Assembly: GCF_006539505.1 (NCBI RefSeq)
Contig: NZ_BJND01000032.1
Coordinates: 62,001-126,000 of the forward strand
Origin: Streptomyces spinoverrucosus
Lineage (GTDB): Bacteria; Actinomycetota; Actinomycetes; Streptomycetales; Streptomycetaceae
Reading direction: 5' to 3'
Length of the DNA stretch: 64,000 nucleotides
Shown: positions 25,967 through 34,326 of the stretch, one piece after another
How the letters are laid out: every line of letters starts with the position of its first letter
How positions within the stretch are numbered: the stretch's first letter is position 1
Position numbers and translations under genes: made by a program
The notes under the pieces: generated by a model
Databases searched by the model: none
Seen by the model: only the letters and a program-made list of their open reading frames with translations
What the model was told of the DNA's origin: nothing

Positions 25967-26611
25967 CTAGGCCGTCTGCTCGCCCTGCCCCGCCGTGACT
26001 TCCCGCACCCACGGCGTCTTCGCGTCCACGCGGCTGCTCCTCTGGACGTCCCAGCTGCCGTACCGCGGGTTGAGGTCGACGTTCAGCTTCTGGGAGGCGT
26101 CGGAGAGGGCCTTCCAGAAGGCCGGCTGGCTGGTGTCGGTGCCGAGCTTCGCGGCGAGCTTCTGGGCCTCCAGCTGGAGGCGGAGGTTCTCCTCCAGGCG
26201 CTGCGGAGCCACGCCGTACTGCTGCAACCACGTCGTCTCCAGCGCCTTCGCGCCGCCGACCTGCTCCTGAAGTCCGTCCCGCATCTCCTGGACCTCCTTG
26301 CGGGTGACGGAGATGCCGGCGTCCTGGGCGGCGCGGTGCAGCACCCGGTCGAGGACCATGCCGTGCAGGGTGTCGCGGGTCAGGCTGCCGGTCTTGGCGA
26401 TCACCTGCGCGTACTGCGCCTCGTCGCCCACCGCCGCCCGCTGCGCCGCGCGCACCTCGTTGACCCGGGTCTCCAGCTGCGCCACGGTGATCCGCTGACC
26501 GCCGACGACGGCCGCCGCGCCCGGATGCGCGTCGTTTCCGCAGGCGGTCAGGACGGGGGCCGCCGCGATCGCGGCGGACAGGAGGAGCGCGGTGCGGCGA
26601 CGGCGGTGCAA
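25967..26611 (-). CDS. SurA-N-like lipoprotein (putative extracytoplasmic chaperone)
   Basis: A 214-residue lipoprotein. It has a basic start (HRRRRTALL), a hydrophobic segment, and lipobox LTAC so that Cys25 is lipidated. The mature domain has GGQRITVAQLETRVNEVRAAQR and a following helical bundle with RKEVQEMRDGLQEQVGG, the pattern of SurA/PrsA N-terminal domains; the parvulin PPIase domain is absent. The start is a rare TTG at 26611, decided by GGGAGG five bases upstream and by the signal sequence. It probably helps fold exported proteins. It lies just downstream of mazG's divergent side, transcribed the same way. Confidence 0.8.
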   Translation of the reverse strand: MHRRRRTALLLSAAIAAAPVLTACGNDAHPGAAAVVGGQRITVAQLETRVNEVRAAQRAAVGDEAQYAQVIAKTGSLTRDTLHGMVLDRVLHRAAQDAGISVTRKEVQEMRDGLQEQVGGAKALETTWLQQYGVAPQRLEENLRLQLEAQKLAAKLGTDTSQPAFWKALSDASQKLNVDLNPRYGSWDVQRSSRVDAKTPWVREVTAGQGEQTA

Positions 26612-26805
26612 GGGAGCCTCCCGAGGAGATTGCAATAACAGGTGCGGCGCGTAGCGCCTCCACCAGGGGTGGTGGTCGGGTGACGGGCGGGCGCACAAGG
26701 TCTTGCGGTGATCGATGGTAGGCAGCAGCCCAGCTTTGGCCAACCCATTCGACCAACGATTCACCAGGACTTCGGGCACCGCCGCGCCACCCGACCCCAG
26801 GGGGA

Positions 26806-28332
26806 CTACCCGCGCACCTGTCCCAACCACTGCAACGTCCGCCGCACCTCCACCGCCAGCGGATGCCCCGGCCCGTTCAGCCGTTCGACGTCGTGCAGCA
26901 GTCGCACCAGCGTGTCGTGCGCGGCGGAGCGGTCGCCGAGGGCGAGCAGGAGGTGCCCCATGCGGCGGCGGACGTCGTGGGCGAGCTCGGGGTCGCCGGA
27001 GACGTACAGGTTCTCGTAGTACGGCAGCAGCGCCCGGTACGCCGCCAGCGCCGACGCCGGTTCGCCGAGCTGTTCGAGGCACTGGGCGGCCTCGTAGCGG
27101 AACCGCAGGGCCTGCGGGTCTGCCTGGCCGGCCTCGGCGGCGCGTTCGTCGGCGAGGCGGCGCAGTTCGGGCAGCGCGCGCCGGTACTGGCCGTCGTCCA
27201 TGAGCGTGGCGGCGTACTGCTTGCGCAGTGTGCGCACCACCGGGGAGTGCTCGCCGTGCTGCTCGGCCGCGGTCGGCAGGATCGCGCCGAGGATGTCGAC
27301 GGCCTGGGTGATACGGCCCTCCCTGAGGAGGCGTTTGACCTCGTCGACGGCGCTCGCGACGTCCGGCTTCCCGACGACCGGCGCCACGGGGGCGGGCTGG
27401 GGCGCGGGCGTGCGCGCGCGGTCCGGCCAGGGGGCGTGCGGGCGCAGGAAGGGGCGCGTGGGGTTGAGGGGTGCACCGCTGGGGGTCCCACGCTCGGGCA
27501 GCAGCAGCGCCAGGTCCTCGTACACCTCCTGCGCGGATCCCGGCCGGTGCTGCGGGTCCTTGGCGAGCAACCGCAGGACCAGGGCTTCGAGCGCCTCGGG
27601 AACCTCGGGGCGGATCCGGCGCACGGGCAGCGGGGGCTCGTACAGGTGCCGGTGCAGCACCCCGAGCGCCGTGGAGCCCGCGAAGGGGACCTCGCCACTG
27701 AGGAGTTCGTGCAGCAGTACGCCGAGCGCGTACAGGTCCGTGTACGGGCCGACGGCGCCGCCCATGGCCTGCTCGGGCGCCATGTACGCGGGCGAGCCGA
27801 TCGGCGAGCCGGTGTGCGTCAGGCGGGTGGTGTCGGTGTCCATGACCGAGGCCACGCCGAGGTCGAGAACCGTGACCGTGCCGTCCTGCTTCACCATCAC
27901 GTTGCGCGGCTTGAGGTCGCGGTGCACGATCGGCACGGCGTGCACGGCGCTCAGTACGGCGCACAGTTGCGCCGCTACCGCGACCGCCCACTGCCACGGG
28001 TACGGGTCGTGCTCGGCGAGATGGTCGGAGAGGTCGGCGCCGTCGACGTACTGCATGACGAGGAACAGCTCCTCGCCCTCGCTGCCCGCGTCGTGCACGG
28101 TCACCAGCCCCGGGTGGTCGACCTGCGCGGTCACCCGGCATTCGCGCTCGAAGCGCCGCCGCAGTTCGTCGGCCTCCTGTCCGGCCACCTTGTCGGGGCG
28201 CAGCAACTTCACCGCCACGCGCCGGTCCAGCCGCTGGTCGTACGCCGTCCAGACCTGGCCCATGCCGCCCTGCCCGATGAGCGTGGCCAGTTCGTAGCGG
28301 CCGGCGACGACACGTCCTGTCGTCACGGTCAC
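26806..28332 (-). CDS. Ser/Thr protein kinase with C-terminal TPR-like region
   Basis: A 508-residue Hanks-type kinase. It has the glycine loop GQGGMG (20-25), the ATP-lysine in VAVKLL (Lys42), catalytic loop HRDLKPRN (about 137-144), then VLDLGVAS where the metal-binding DFG is DLG, and the APE motif in YMAPEQAMG. After residue ~330 there is no transmembrane helix or PASTA repeat but a run of helix pairs (REGRITQAVDILGAIL, YRRALPELRRLADERA, EPASALAAYRALLPYYENL) typical of tetratricopeptide repeats, so it is cytosolic. The GTG at 28332 overlaps the stop of the membrane protein gene; a GTG two codons later has better spacing from GGAAG. Confidence 0.92.
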   Translation of the reverse strand: MTVTTGRVVAGRYELATLIGQGGMGQVWTAYDQRLDRRVAVKLLRPDKVAGQEADELRRRFERECRVTAQVDHPGLVTVHDAGSEGEELFLVMQYVDGADLSDHLAEHDPYPWQWAVAVAAQLCAVLSAVHAVPIVHRDLKPRNVMVKQDGTVTVLDLGVASVMDTDTTRLTHTGSPIGSPAYMAPEQAMGGAVGPYTDLYALGVLLHELLSGEVPFAGSTALGVLHRHLYEPPLPVRRIRPEVPEALEALVLRLLAKDPQHRPGSAQEVYEDLALLLPERGTPSGAPLNPTRPFLRPHAPWPDRARTPAPQPAPVAPVVGKPDVASAVDEVKRLLREGRITQAVDILGAILPTAAEQHGEHSPVVRTLRKQYAATLMDDGQYRRALPELRRLADERAAEAGQADPQALRFRYEAAQCLEQLGEPASALAAYRALLPYYENLYVSGDPELAHDVRRRMGHLLLALGDRSAAHDTLVRLLHDVERLNGPGHPLAVEVRRTLQWLGQVRG

Positions 28333-28952
28333 CTTCCGCCCTCGTGTTCGCCGTCGCGCTGACCGCCCTGTTTACGCAGGTAGTCGCTGAGCTCGTCCAG
28401 TTCGGCCCGCACCTGGTCGATACGCGCGGGCGCGGGGCGCTGCGGGGGCGGGGTGGGTATCGGGGGGCGCGCGGTGGTGGGCTGGGGTGTGTGCGAGGTG
28501 GGCGGGTTGTGGGGCGTCCGCGGCGCGGTGGTCCCGGTGGTGTACGGCGTCGGCGGCTGCGGGTAGCCGTACGCCGGGGTCGGCCCCGGCGCGTACCCGC
28601 TGCCGTAGCGGAGCTGGTGGAAGTGGCGTATCTCCGCGGCGAGGTAGTACGCGATCACCGCCACCAGCGTGCCCAGCAGCAGCGTGACGCCGGTCCAGCC
28701 GCCGGCGGTGTGGATCTCCTCGCCAGGTTCCGTGCCGAGCAGCACGATGGCGAGGATGTCGATGGCCAGCACGGCCACGAACAGGCCCCAGTCCAGCGAC
28801 TTGCGCGTGACGATGGCCAGGCGCAGCAGCATCGTCCAGGTCAGGAACCCAAGGCTGAGGATGGAGATCACCACGAACAGCACACGCATGAGCACCAGCC
28901 ACGCCGTCGCGGGCGGCTGCTTCACCGGCTGCGGGTAGCCGTGGCCATGCAT
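28329..28952 (-). CDS. Membrane protein coupled to the Ser/Thr kinase
   Basis: A 207-residue protein with three or four hydrophobic segments in the first 110 residues (ATAWLVLMRVLFVVISILSL, LFVAVLAIDILAIVLLG, GVTLLLGTLVAVIAYYLAA), then a Pro/Thr/Tyr-rich cytosolic linker and a C-terminal helix IDQVRAELDELSDYLRKQGG. I recognise no named family. The GTGA overlap with the kinase makes co-translation likely, and the Thr-rich tail is a plausible phosphorylation target or membrane tether (inference). The ATG at 28952 follows AGGAG by five bases. Confidence 0.75.
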   Translation of the reverse strand: MHGHGYPQPVKQPPATAWLVLMRVLFVVISILSLGFLTWTMLLRLAIVTRKSLDWGLFVAVLAIDILAIVLLGTEPGEEIHTAGGWTGVTLLLGTLVAVIAYYLAAEIRHFHQLRYGSGYAPGPTPAYGYPQPPTPYTTGTTAPRTPHNPPTSHTPQPTTARPPIPTPPPQRPAPARIDQVRAELDELSDYLRKQGGQRDGEHEGGR

Positions 28953-29141
28953 GACTGCTCCTGGTGCCTGAAGTGCGCGTACCGAGTCGACCGGCGTCGG
29001 GCAACGCCAGTCGTGTGATGGTCGCTTCGAGCGTATAGGCCGACACCGACAACCGGTCCCGGGTTGTACCGAACCGTTGTCACTCTGATCACTCTGATCA
29101 CTTCGTACGACTCGTGCGGCGTGGCGGGGCGAGCGGGGCGA

Positions 29142-31229
29142 TCATTCGGGCGCGACGGCGCCGTCCGTCAGGCCGTCGTACATCCCGCGTACGAGTTGCT
29201 CCCCGAGCCGGCTCGCATGCCTGAGCGCCCGCTCGAACTCGTCCAGGGCGCGGAACCGGGCGCCGTAGCGCCGCTGTTCGTCGAGCGCGAGCCGAGGCAG
29301 TTGCAGACGGCGCACGTCGAGGCGGGTGGCCGTGGAGGCGTAACTGCTGGCCTGGCGGTTGTTGGCGGTGCCGCGCAGGAACCCGGCGAGGAACCACGGA
29401 TCGAGCGCCGTGGGATCGGGGCGCAGCAGGACGAGGTTGCGCCCCAGGGCGGCGCCCCCCGTCGCCTCGTCGATGACGCGCGCCACCGCGCCCCCACCGA
29501 GCACCGGCACGACGACGTCCCCGGCCTCCGTCAGCACGGCCTCCTCGTCGCTCTCGGGCAGCGTCCCGGAGGGTGCGGTTCCGGCGAGGACGTCGTGGTC
29601 GGTGAGCACGGACACACGCGCGTGGCCGCCGTTTCCACCGGTACGCATCACCAGCGCGCCCCCGCGCGCGAGTTCGCCGACGGTGGTGAGCGGCCAGCGC
29701 GCGGGCGGTGCGGTGTGCGGGGGCGGCGGGGTGAGGTCCGATGTCAGCCGGAGGGTTTCGCCGAGGCGCTCGCGCACCGCTGTGAGCTGCTCGGCACCGT
29801 CGGCCGCGGTGGGCGGCGGCAGGTGCCGGGCCGGGGCGAAGTCGACGTCGTCGTCCAGCAGTTCGATGACCGGCACGGAACGCGCCAGCCCCGGCCGCTC
29901 CGCGAACGTGCCCGCCCGGTCGAAGTCCCGCCAGGCGCCGAGCACGGCGTCGCGCACGGCCCGCCAGTCGGGACCGCCGCGCCCCTCGGTCGCGAACTGC
30001 CCCGCGTCGGCCAGCAACACCTCCGGCTGCGCGGGCGCCTTCTCGGGCCTGCGCAGCACCCACAGGTGGAGGGGGATGTTGTACGGCGGTGCCGCCCCGA
30101 CCGGCAACGCGATGACAGCGCGCAGGGCGCCGCGCCGCAGCAGATCGGCGCGGATACGGCGGCCGGAGCGGCGGGATGCGGCGGCGGGCGGCATCAGCAG
30201 CACGGCGGTGCCGCCGTCCCTCAGCCGGGCGAGCGCATGCTGCACCCAGGCCAGCTCGGACTCGGTACGCGCGGGGAAGCCGTACTCCCACCGGGGGTCG
30301 TACGCCAGTTCGTCATGCCCCCAGTTGCGCTCGTTGAACGGCGGATGGCACAGGACGACGTCGGCGCGCAGCTCGGGGTAGGCGTCGGCCCGCAGGGTGT
30401 CGCCCACGGCACCGCGGACTGTGGCCCGACCGTGCAACGCGAGCCGGAGCGCGGTGAGCGCGGCGAGCTCGGGGGCGTTGTCCTGGGCGTACAGCTCCTG
30501 GTCGGGGGCGGTGGCGACGGCGCGGAGCAGGGCGCCGGTGCCGCAGGCGGGGTCGAGGACGGTGCGGGCGGGGCCGGCGAGGTCGGCCATGAGGCGGGCG
30601 AGGTCGGTGGGGGTGAGCGTGTACTGGCGGGGGTTGGCGTCGAGGTGCCGGCCGAGCAGGAACTCGAAGGTCTGACGGGCGCCCAGCTCGGCGGCGAGTT
30701 CGGCGGTGCCGCGGAGGAGGGGGGCGGAGGGGAGGAGGGCGGGGCCGTTGGGGGTGTGAACGGCGGGGCTGGTGTTCACGGGGAGCGGGGCGTTCACACC
30801 GGCCGACCTTGCCGCGCCACCGTGAACCTGTCGCCCACCGAACCGAGGCACGATCACCTGCTCCAACGCCCCCGGCAACATCGCCGCCAGCCGCTCATCG
30901 GAACCGGCGCTCACCTCCAGCCACACCGTGGGCCGGTCATGGATGAGCAGCAGTACACAGCCGGCGTGCGTGAGCGCGACGACCGGACCCTCGGGGTGAC
31001 CTGCGATGTGCTGCCAGACCCGTTCCCGTAGCGGGACTTCGGCGAGTTTGCCCTGGTGGCGCAGCCAGGCCTCGACTTCGGCGAGGGCGAAGGAGGGGCT
31101 GGTCTCGGTACCGCCGACCGGTTTGGGGAAGTCGGCGTGGCGGCGCCGCCAGTTGCTCACGGCGGCCCGGCCGACGCCGGCGAGCCGGGCGATTCCGGCG
31201 GCGGTCACCTCTGTCGCGTTGTCCTGCAC
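29142..31229 (-). CDS. Solitary N6-adenine DNA methyltransferase-like protein with HTH and specificity-like domain
   Basis: A 695-residue fusion. Residues about 8-60 form a helix-turn-helix (AGIARLAGVGRAAVSNWRRR). The centre is a type I HsdM-like Rossmann domain with SAM motif LDPACGTGALL at 225-235, and the C-terminal ~190 residues look like an HsdS target-recognition region (WPLTTVGELARGGALVMRTG). The catalytic motif IV, normally NPPF/Y, is HPPF (His295, codon 30345-30347), so the residue that holds the target adenine is changed. No restriction subunit is adjacent. The GTG start at 31229 has GGGAG eight bases upstream. Type I-like family is clear; whether it methylates DNA is doubtful. Confidence 0.85.
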   Translation of the reverse strand: MQDNATEVTAAGIARLAGVGRAAVSNWRRRHADFPKPVGGTETSPSFALAEVEAWLRHQGKLAEVPLRERVWQHIAGHPEGPVVALTHAGCVLLLIHDRPTVWLEVSAGSDERLAAMLPGALEQVIVPRFGGRQVHGGAARSAGVNAPLPVNTSPAVHTPNGPALLPSAPLLRGTAELAAELGARQTFEFLLGRHLDANPRQYTLTPTDLARLMADLAGPARTVLDPACGTGALLRAVATAPDQELYAQDNAPELAALTALRLALHGRATVRGAVGDTLRADAYPELRADVVLCHPPFNERNWGHDELAYDPRWEYGFPARTESELAWVQHALARLRDGGTAVLLMPPAAASRRSGRRIRADLLRRGALRAVIALPVGAAPPYNIPLHLWVLRRPEKAPAQPEVLLADAGQFATEGRGGPDWRAVRDAVLGAWRDFDRAGTFAERPGLARSVPVIELLDDDVDFAPARHLPPPTAADGAEQLTAVRERLGETLRLTSDLTPPPPHTAPPARWPLTTVGELARGGALVMRTGGNGGHARVSVLTDHDVLAGTAPSGTLPESDEEAVLTEAGDVVVPVLGGGAVARVIDEATGGAALGRNLVLLRPDPTALDPWFLAGFLRGTANNRQASSYASTATRLDVRRLQLPRLALDEQRRYGARFRALDEFERALRHASRLGEQLVRGMYDGLTDGAVAPE

Positions 31230-31529
31230 CCGCCCGACTCCCCTCGTCCGGTGCCCATCCGGTGCTCATCCGGTGTGTGACGCCGAGCATAGCGGCGCTG
31301 CGGAAGATCCATGCGTTCACGGCGTGTACTTCACTTGCTCTGTGAATCGTGTTGACTCGGTTCACAACCTCTGCTCTTATTGACCTCGCGAACGGACCGA
31401 CCGCCAAACCGGCGGGAGTCGGCAGCGGCGTCGCGCGCGCCCCGCATCCCCATGCACCGCCACCTCTCCGCAACACCCGCCACCAGCGCGTCTCACCACG
31501 CGTCCGCTCATCACCACCAAGGAACTCTC
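31230..31529. other. Divergent promoter region between the methyltransferase-like gene and a lipoprotein gene
   Basis: Three hundred bases without a gene. A rightward -35-like TTGACT lies at 31352-31357 with an AT-rich TTATTG 19 bases on. It is embedded in an imperfect inverted repeat, TGTGAATCG (31340) against TCGGTTCACA (about 31358), that could be an operator. Confidence 0.4.
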
Positions 31530-32270
31530 ATGCGCCGAACTACTCTTGCCGCCCTCTGCCTCGCCGCCACCACCGCTGTCGGCCTCACCGGCTGTCTGCC
31601 CGGCCAGGACAAGGCGGACAGCAAGCCGGAACCGTTCGCCGGGCTGACCGGCGGTGAGATCGCCGACCGGGCCGTCGAGGCCACGACCGCAGCCTCGTCG
31701 CTGCGCGTGACCGGTGACGTCCCCGACGACGAGACCGGCGGCACGATCCACCTGGACATGGCCCTGAACAAGCGGAACGAGTGCGCCAGCACCATGCGCA
31801 TGGGTGAGGGCAAGGCCGATCTGATCAAGACGGGCGACACCATCTACATGCGGTACGACGAGGCGTTCCTGCGCGCCCAGAGCGAGGGCGAGGCAGAGGC
31901 GGACGTCGACGCGGTGGTGGACATGCTGGCCGGGAAGTGGACGAAGACGTCCGCCACGGGTGAGGACGCCAAGGACATCGCGAGCTTCTGCGACCTGGAC
32001 ACGATGCTCGGCGGCGCCGAGGACGTGAACTCGGACGCGGCCCGCGGAAAGACCACCACCGTCGACGGCACACCGGCGATCATCCTGCGGGAGAAGGATG
32101 GCAAGGACCGTTACACGGTGTACGTCGCCACCAAGGGCAAGCCGTATCTGCTGCGCGTCGACAGCACGTCGGCCGGCGACCGGGGCACCCTCACGTTCAG
32201 CGACTACGACGAGCCGGTCCCGGCACAGAAGCCCTCCGGCGAGATCCTGGACATCGACAAGCTGGGCTAA
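31530..32270 (+). CDS. LppX/LprG-like lipoprotein
   Basis: A 246-residue lipoprotein. The signal peptide MRRTTLAALCLAATTAVG ends in lipobox LTGC (Cys22). The mature part begins with an acidic linker, then LTGGEIADRAVEATTAASSLRVTGDV and alternating strands ending with TLTFSDYDEPVPAQ, which resembles the LppX/LprAFG beta-half-barrel family that carries lipids in mycobacteria. Function in Streptomyces is not known. The ATG at 31530 follows AAGGA by six bases. Confidence 0.78.
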   Translation: MRRTTLAALCLAATTAVGLTGCLPGQDKADSKPEPFAGLTGGEIADRAVEATTAASSLRVTGDVPDDETGGTIHLDMALNKRNECASTMRMGEGKADLIKTGDTIYMRYDEAFLRAQSEGEAEADVDAVVDMLAGKWTKTSATGEDAKDIASFCDLDTMLGGAEDVNSDAARGKTTTVDGTPAIILREKDGKDRYTVYVATKGKPYLLRVDSTSAGDRGTLTFSDYDEPVPAQKPSGEILDIDKLG

Positions 32271-32273
32271 GCC

Positions 32274-33017
32274 TCAAAGGGCGTGCCGCATCCACACGTT
32301 GGGCTCGACATACACCGCGTACCGGTGCTCCGGTTCGCACCGCACCGGTACCAGTGCCCCGGGTACCTCGATGTCGCCCGCCGTGTCGAAGGGCAGCCCG
32401 GTCCAGCGGCGCCAGTCCTCCAGCGGGGCGGCCACCGTCATCGACGCCGGTGCCACGGAGTGGAGCGTGGCACCGGCTCGGGCGTGCACGCGCAGCCAGG
32501 GGTCGTGCGGGAGCCCGTCGGGGCGCAATCGGCGGGCGTACTCCTCCATCGGCGTACGGGGTTCGAGGTGCTTGGCGCTGGGGCGGACTGGAGCGACGAC
32601 CTCGCGGAAGCCGAGGGCGCTGGCGTTGTCGCGCATCGCCGCGAGCATCCGGCCCGACAGGCCGAGGCCCTGGGCGTGCGGGGCGACGACGATCGAGATG
32701 GCGCTGACCGTGTCGGGGCGGACTCCGTGGCGCAGGTCGGAGAACGCCCACACCAGCACCTCGTCCCAGCCCCGGCCGGGCAGTTCGCCGCGACCGTCGA
32801 CGGCGAGCGCGAAGGGAACGCTGTGCGCGTGCGCGACGACCTCACCGTGCTCGTCCTGGGCGAACTGCACGTACTGCGGCAGTTCGGCGGCGATCCGCGG
32901 GTAATGGGCGTTGCCCACGGGGTTGTTGACGACGAACTCCGGCCAACTGTCGGCCATATCGAGCACTTGGTCGACCATGTCAGGCCGCTCGGCGAGGCTC
33001 GATATCTTCAGCTCCAT
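32274..33017 (-). CDS. GNAT family N-acetyltransferase
   Basis: A 247-residue acetyltransferase. The acetyl-CoA binding motif A is SAISIVVAPHAQGLGLSGRMLAAM (Q/RxxGxG/A type). The C-terminal half, with DPWLRVHARAGATLHSVAPASMTV, is a second GNAT-like lobe. The substrate cannot be told. It ends four bases from the convergent lipoprotein stop (32270), with no terminator between them. No clear ribosome binding site precedes the ATG, so a leaderless mRNA is possible. Confidence 0.82.
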   Translation of the reverse strand: MELKISSLAERPDMVDQVLDMADSWPEFVVNNPVGNAHYPRIAAELPQYVQFAQDEHGEVVAHAHSVPFALAVDGRGELPGRGWDEVLVWAFSDLRHGVRPDTVSAISIVVAPHAQGLGLSGRMLAAMRDNASALGFREVVAPVRPSAKHLEPRTPMEEYARRLRPDGLPHDPWLRVHARAGATLHSVAPASMTVAAPLEDWRRWTGLPFDTAGDIEVPGALVPVRCEPEHRYAVYVEPNVWMRHAL

Positions 33018-33093
33018 ACGTCAACGCTAAGCGGCGGTCCTGCTCCGGCGGAACGGATTTTCTCCCGGGCGCGCCCCCCTGCCCCGCCCCGCC

Positions 33094-33810
33094 TCAGTCC
33101 GCGTGGAAGCGGGGCGGCGCCTGCGTGGGGTTGCCGCCAGTGGGCAGCCGTTGGCCGGGGCAGTCGGAGAGGACCCTCGTCATCGCGGACTTCTCGGCGG
33201 ACGTCACCCACAGCCCGTACTTCTTCTTCACGGCGACCTGCGCGGCGACGTACACGCAGCGGTACGACCGGTTGGGCGGCAGCCAGGTCGCGGTGTCACC
33301 GTCGCCCTTGGCGCGGTTGGTGCTCGCGTCGACGGCGATGAGGTTGAGGGGGTCGTTGGCGAAGGCTATGCGCTTGCTGGGGTCCCACTGCTGGGCGCCC
33401 TTCTGCCAGGCGTCGGAGAGGGCGACCACGTGGTCGATGTCCACTTGGCTGCGGCCACGCACGAAGGTGACGTCCTTGCCGGTGTAGGGGTCGGGGTCCA
33501 ATGTGCCGGAGGCCACCTTGCAGCTGCCGTCGCTGAACTCCGCGTCGTCGAGGTCCCGTTTGAGTATGTCGTCGCGGGTGTCACAGCTGTTTGAGTCGGT
33601 GTCCGCCCAGGGTGAGCCGAATCGGTCCCGGTCGTACCCCGTCTTGGGCGCACGTCCCTTCACGGGCAGTGACTCCGCGGCAGCGAGGGCCGCGCTCCCG
33701 CCGGTCGTCCCCTCCGGTCCACCGGTGCCGGTGGTCTGCTCCGTGCAGCCGGCCACGGCGAACAGCGCTGCAGCCGCAGCGGCGGCCGCGGCCCCCGTCC
33801 TCAGACGCAT
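33094..33810 (-). CDS. Exported HNH/DUF1524-family nuclease (lipoprotein)
   Basis: A 238-residue protein with a signal ending in lipobox VAGC (Cys about 22), then the GmrSD/DUF1524-type HNH core: VDIDHVVALSDAWQKGAQQW with the catalytic Asp-His, IAFANDPLNLIAVDASTNRAKGD with the structural Asn, and YRCVYVAAQVAVKKKYGLWV. Cys pairs (CDTR, GSCK, YRC, SDCPG) suggest disulfides, consistent with an extracellular enzyme. It probably degrades DNA at the cell surface for nutrition or defence. The ATG at 33810 (GTG immediately before it) follows GGGGAGG. It is divergent from a small antitoxin-like gene. Confidence 0.85.
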   Translation of the reverse strand: MRLRTGAAAAAAAAALFAVAGCTEQTTGTGGPEGTTGGSAALAAAESLPVKGRAPKTGYDRDRFGSPWADTDSNSCDTRDDILKRDLDDAEFSDGSCKVASGTLDPDPYTGKDVTFVRGRSQVDIDHVVALSDAWQKGAQQWDPSKRIAFANDPLNLIAVDASTNRAKGDGDTATWLPPNRSYRCVYVAAQVAVKKKYGLWVTSAEKSAMTRVLSDCPGQRLPTGGNPTQAPPRFHAD

Positions 33811-33990
33811 CACCGTGCGCCCCTCCCCTTGCCTTGCTTGTTCCGCCGTGCGTTCCGCCCGGGCACGGGCGGGTTGTGCCTGACGCTCACGGTAGCGGCC
33901 GAGAGGTCCAGACCATAGAGGTCCAAACACGGCATACTTCGCTTCTGCGGCGTATCGTCGGTTCTGAGTCACCTCCGGAAGGAGCTCTGG

Positions 33991-34173
33991 ATGGGCATCT
34001 TCGACAGGTTCAAGAACAAGGCGGCGCAGGACAAAGCCCGGAAAATGTCCGATGCCGCGGAGAAGAAGGCCAACGAGAGGACGGGCAACAAGTACGAGGG
34101 CCAGGTCGACGCCGCCCAGCAGAACATCGAGGGCAGGCTCGGCATGGACCGCGACAAGCCCGAGCAGCAGTAG
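33991..34173 (+). CDS. Small MT0933/Rv0909-type antitoxin-like protein
   Basis: A 60-residue highly charged protein (MGIFDRFKNKAAQDKARKM start, then Lys/Glu/Gln-rich helix and a GRLGMDRDKPEQQ tail). The size and pattern fit the MT0933-type antitoxin family of actinobacteria, which also resembles small CsbD-like stress proteins. No toxin gene adjoins it on the same strand. AGGAG precedes the ATG by seven bases. A strong terminator follows, so it is a one-gene transcript. Confidence 0.65.
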   Translation: MGIFDRFKNKAAQDKARKMSDAAEKKANERTGNKYEGQVDAAQQNIEGRLGMDRDKPEQQ

Positions 34174-34259
34174 GCCGGAGACTCACGGAGGACACTTGGC
34201 CGACCGCGTGGGGCATGACGGATGCCCCTGCGGCGGCTCGCTGAGCCATCTGGGAACAG

Positions 34260-34305
34260 AGGCCGTCCGCGGCGCCCACCATCCGCGGGCGGCCTTCCTT
34301 CTTTT
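34260..34305 (+). terminator. Terminator with T-rich tail after the antitoxin-like gene
   Basis: Thirteen-base arms AGGCCGTCCGCGG (34260-34272) and CCGCGGGCGGCCT (34283-34295) with one G-U pair, followed by TCCTTCTTTT. A second perfect 7-base hairpin GGGGCAT/ATGCCCC lies at 34210-34228. Confidence 0.85.
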
Positions 34306-34326
34306 GCCTGAGACCCTTGTTTTACC

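Noticed and set aside
25967..28141. Giant fusion of the SurA-like lipoprotein with an upstream Arg-rich region
   Set aside because: The upstream part is a shadow of the Ser/Thr kinase. The TTG at 26611 with GGGAGG and a lipoprotein signal defines the real gene.
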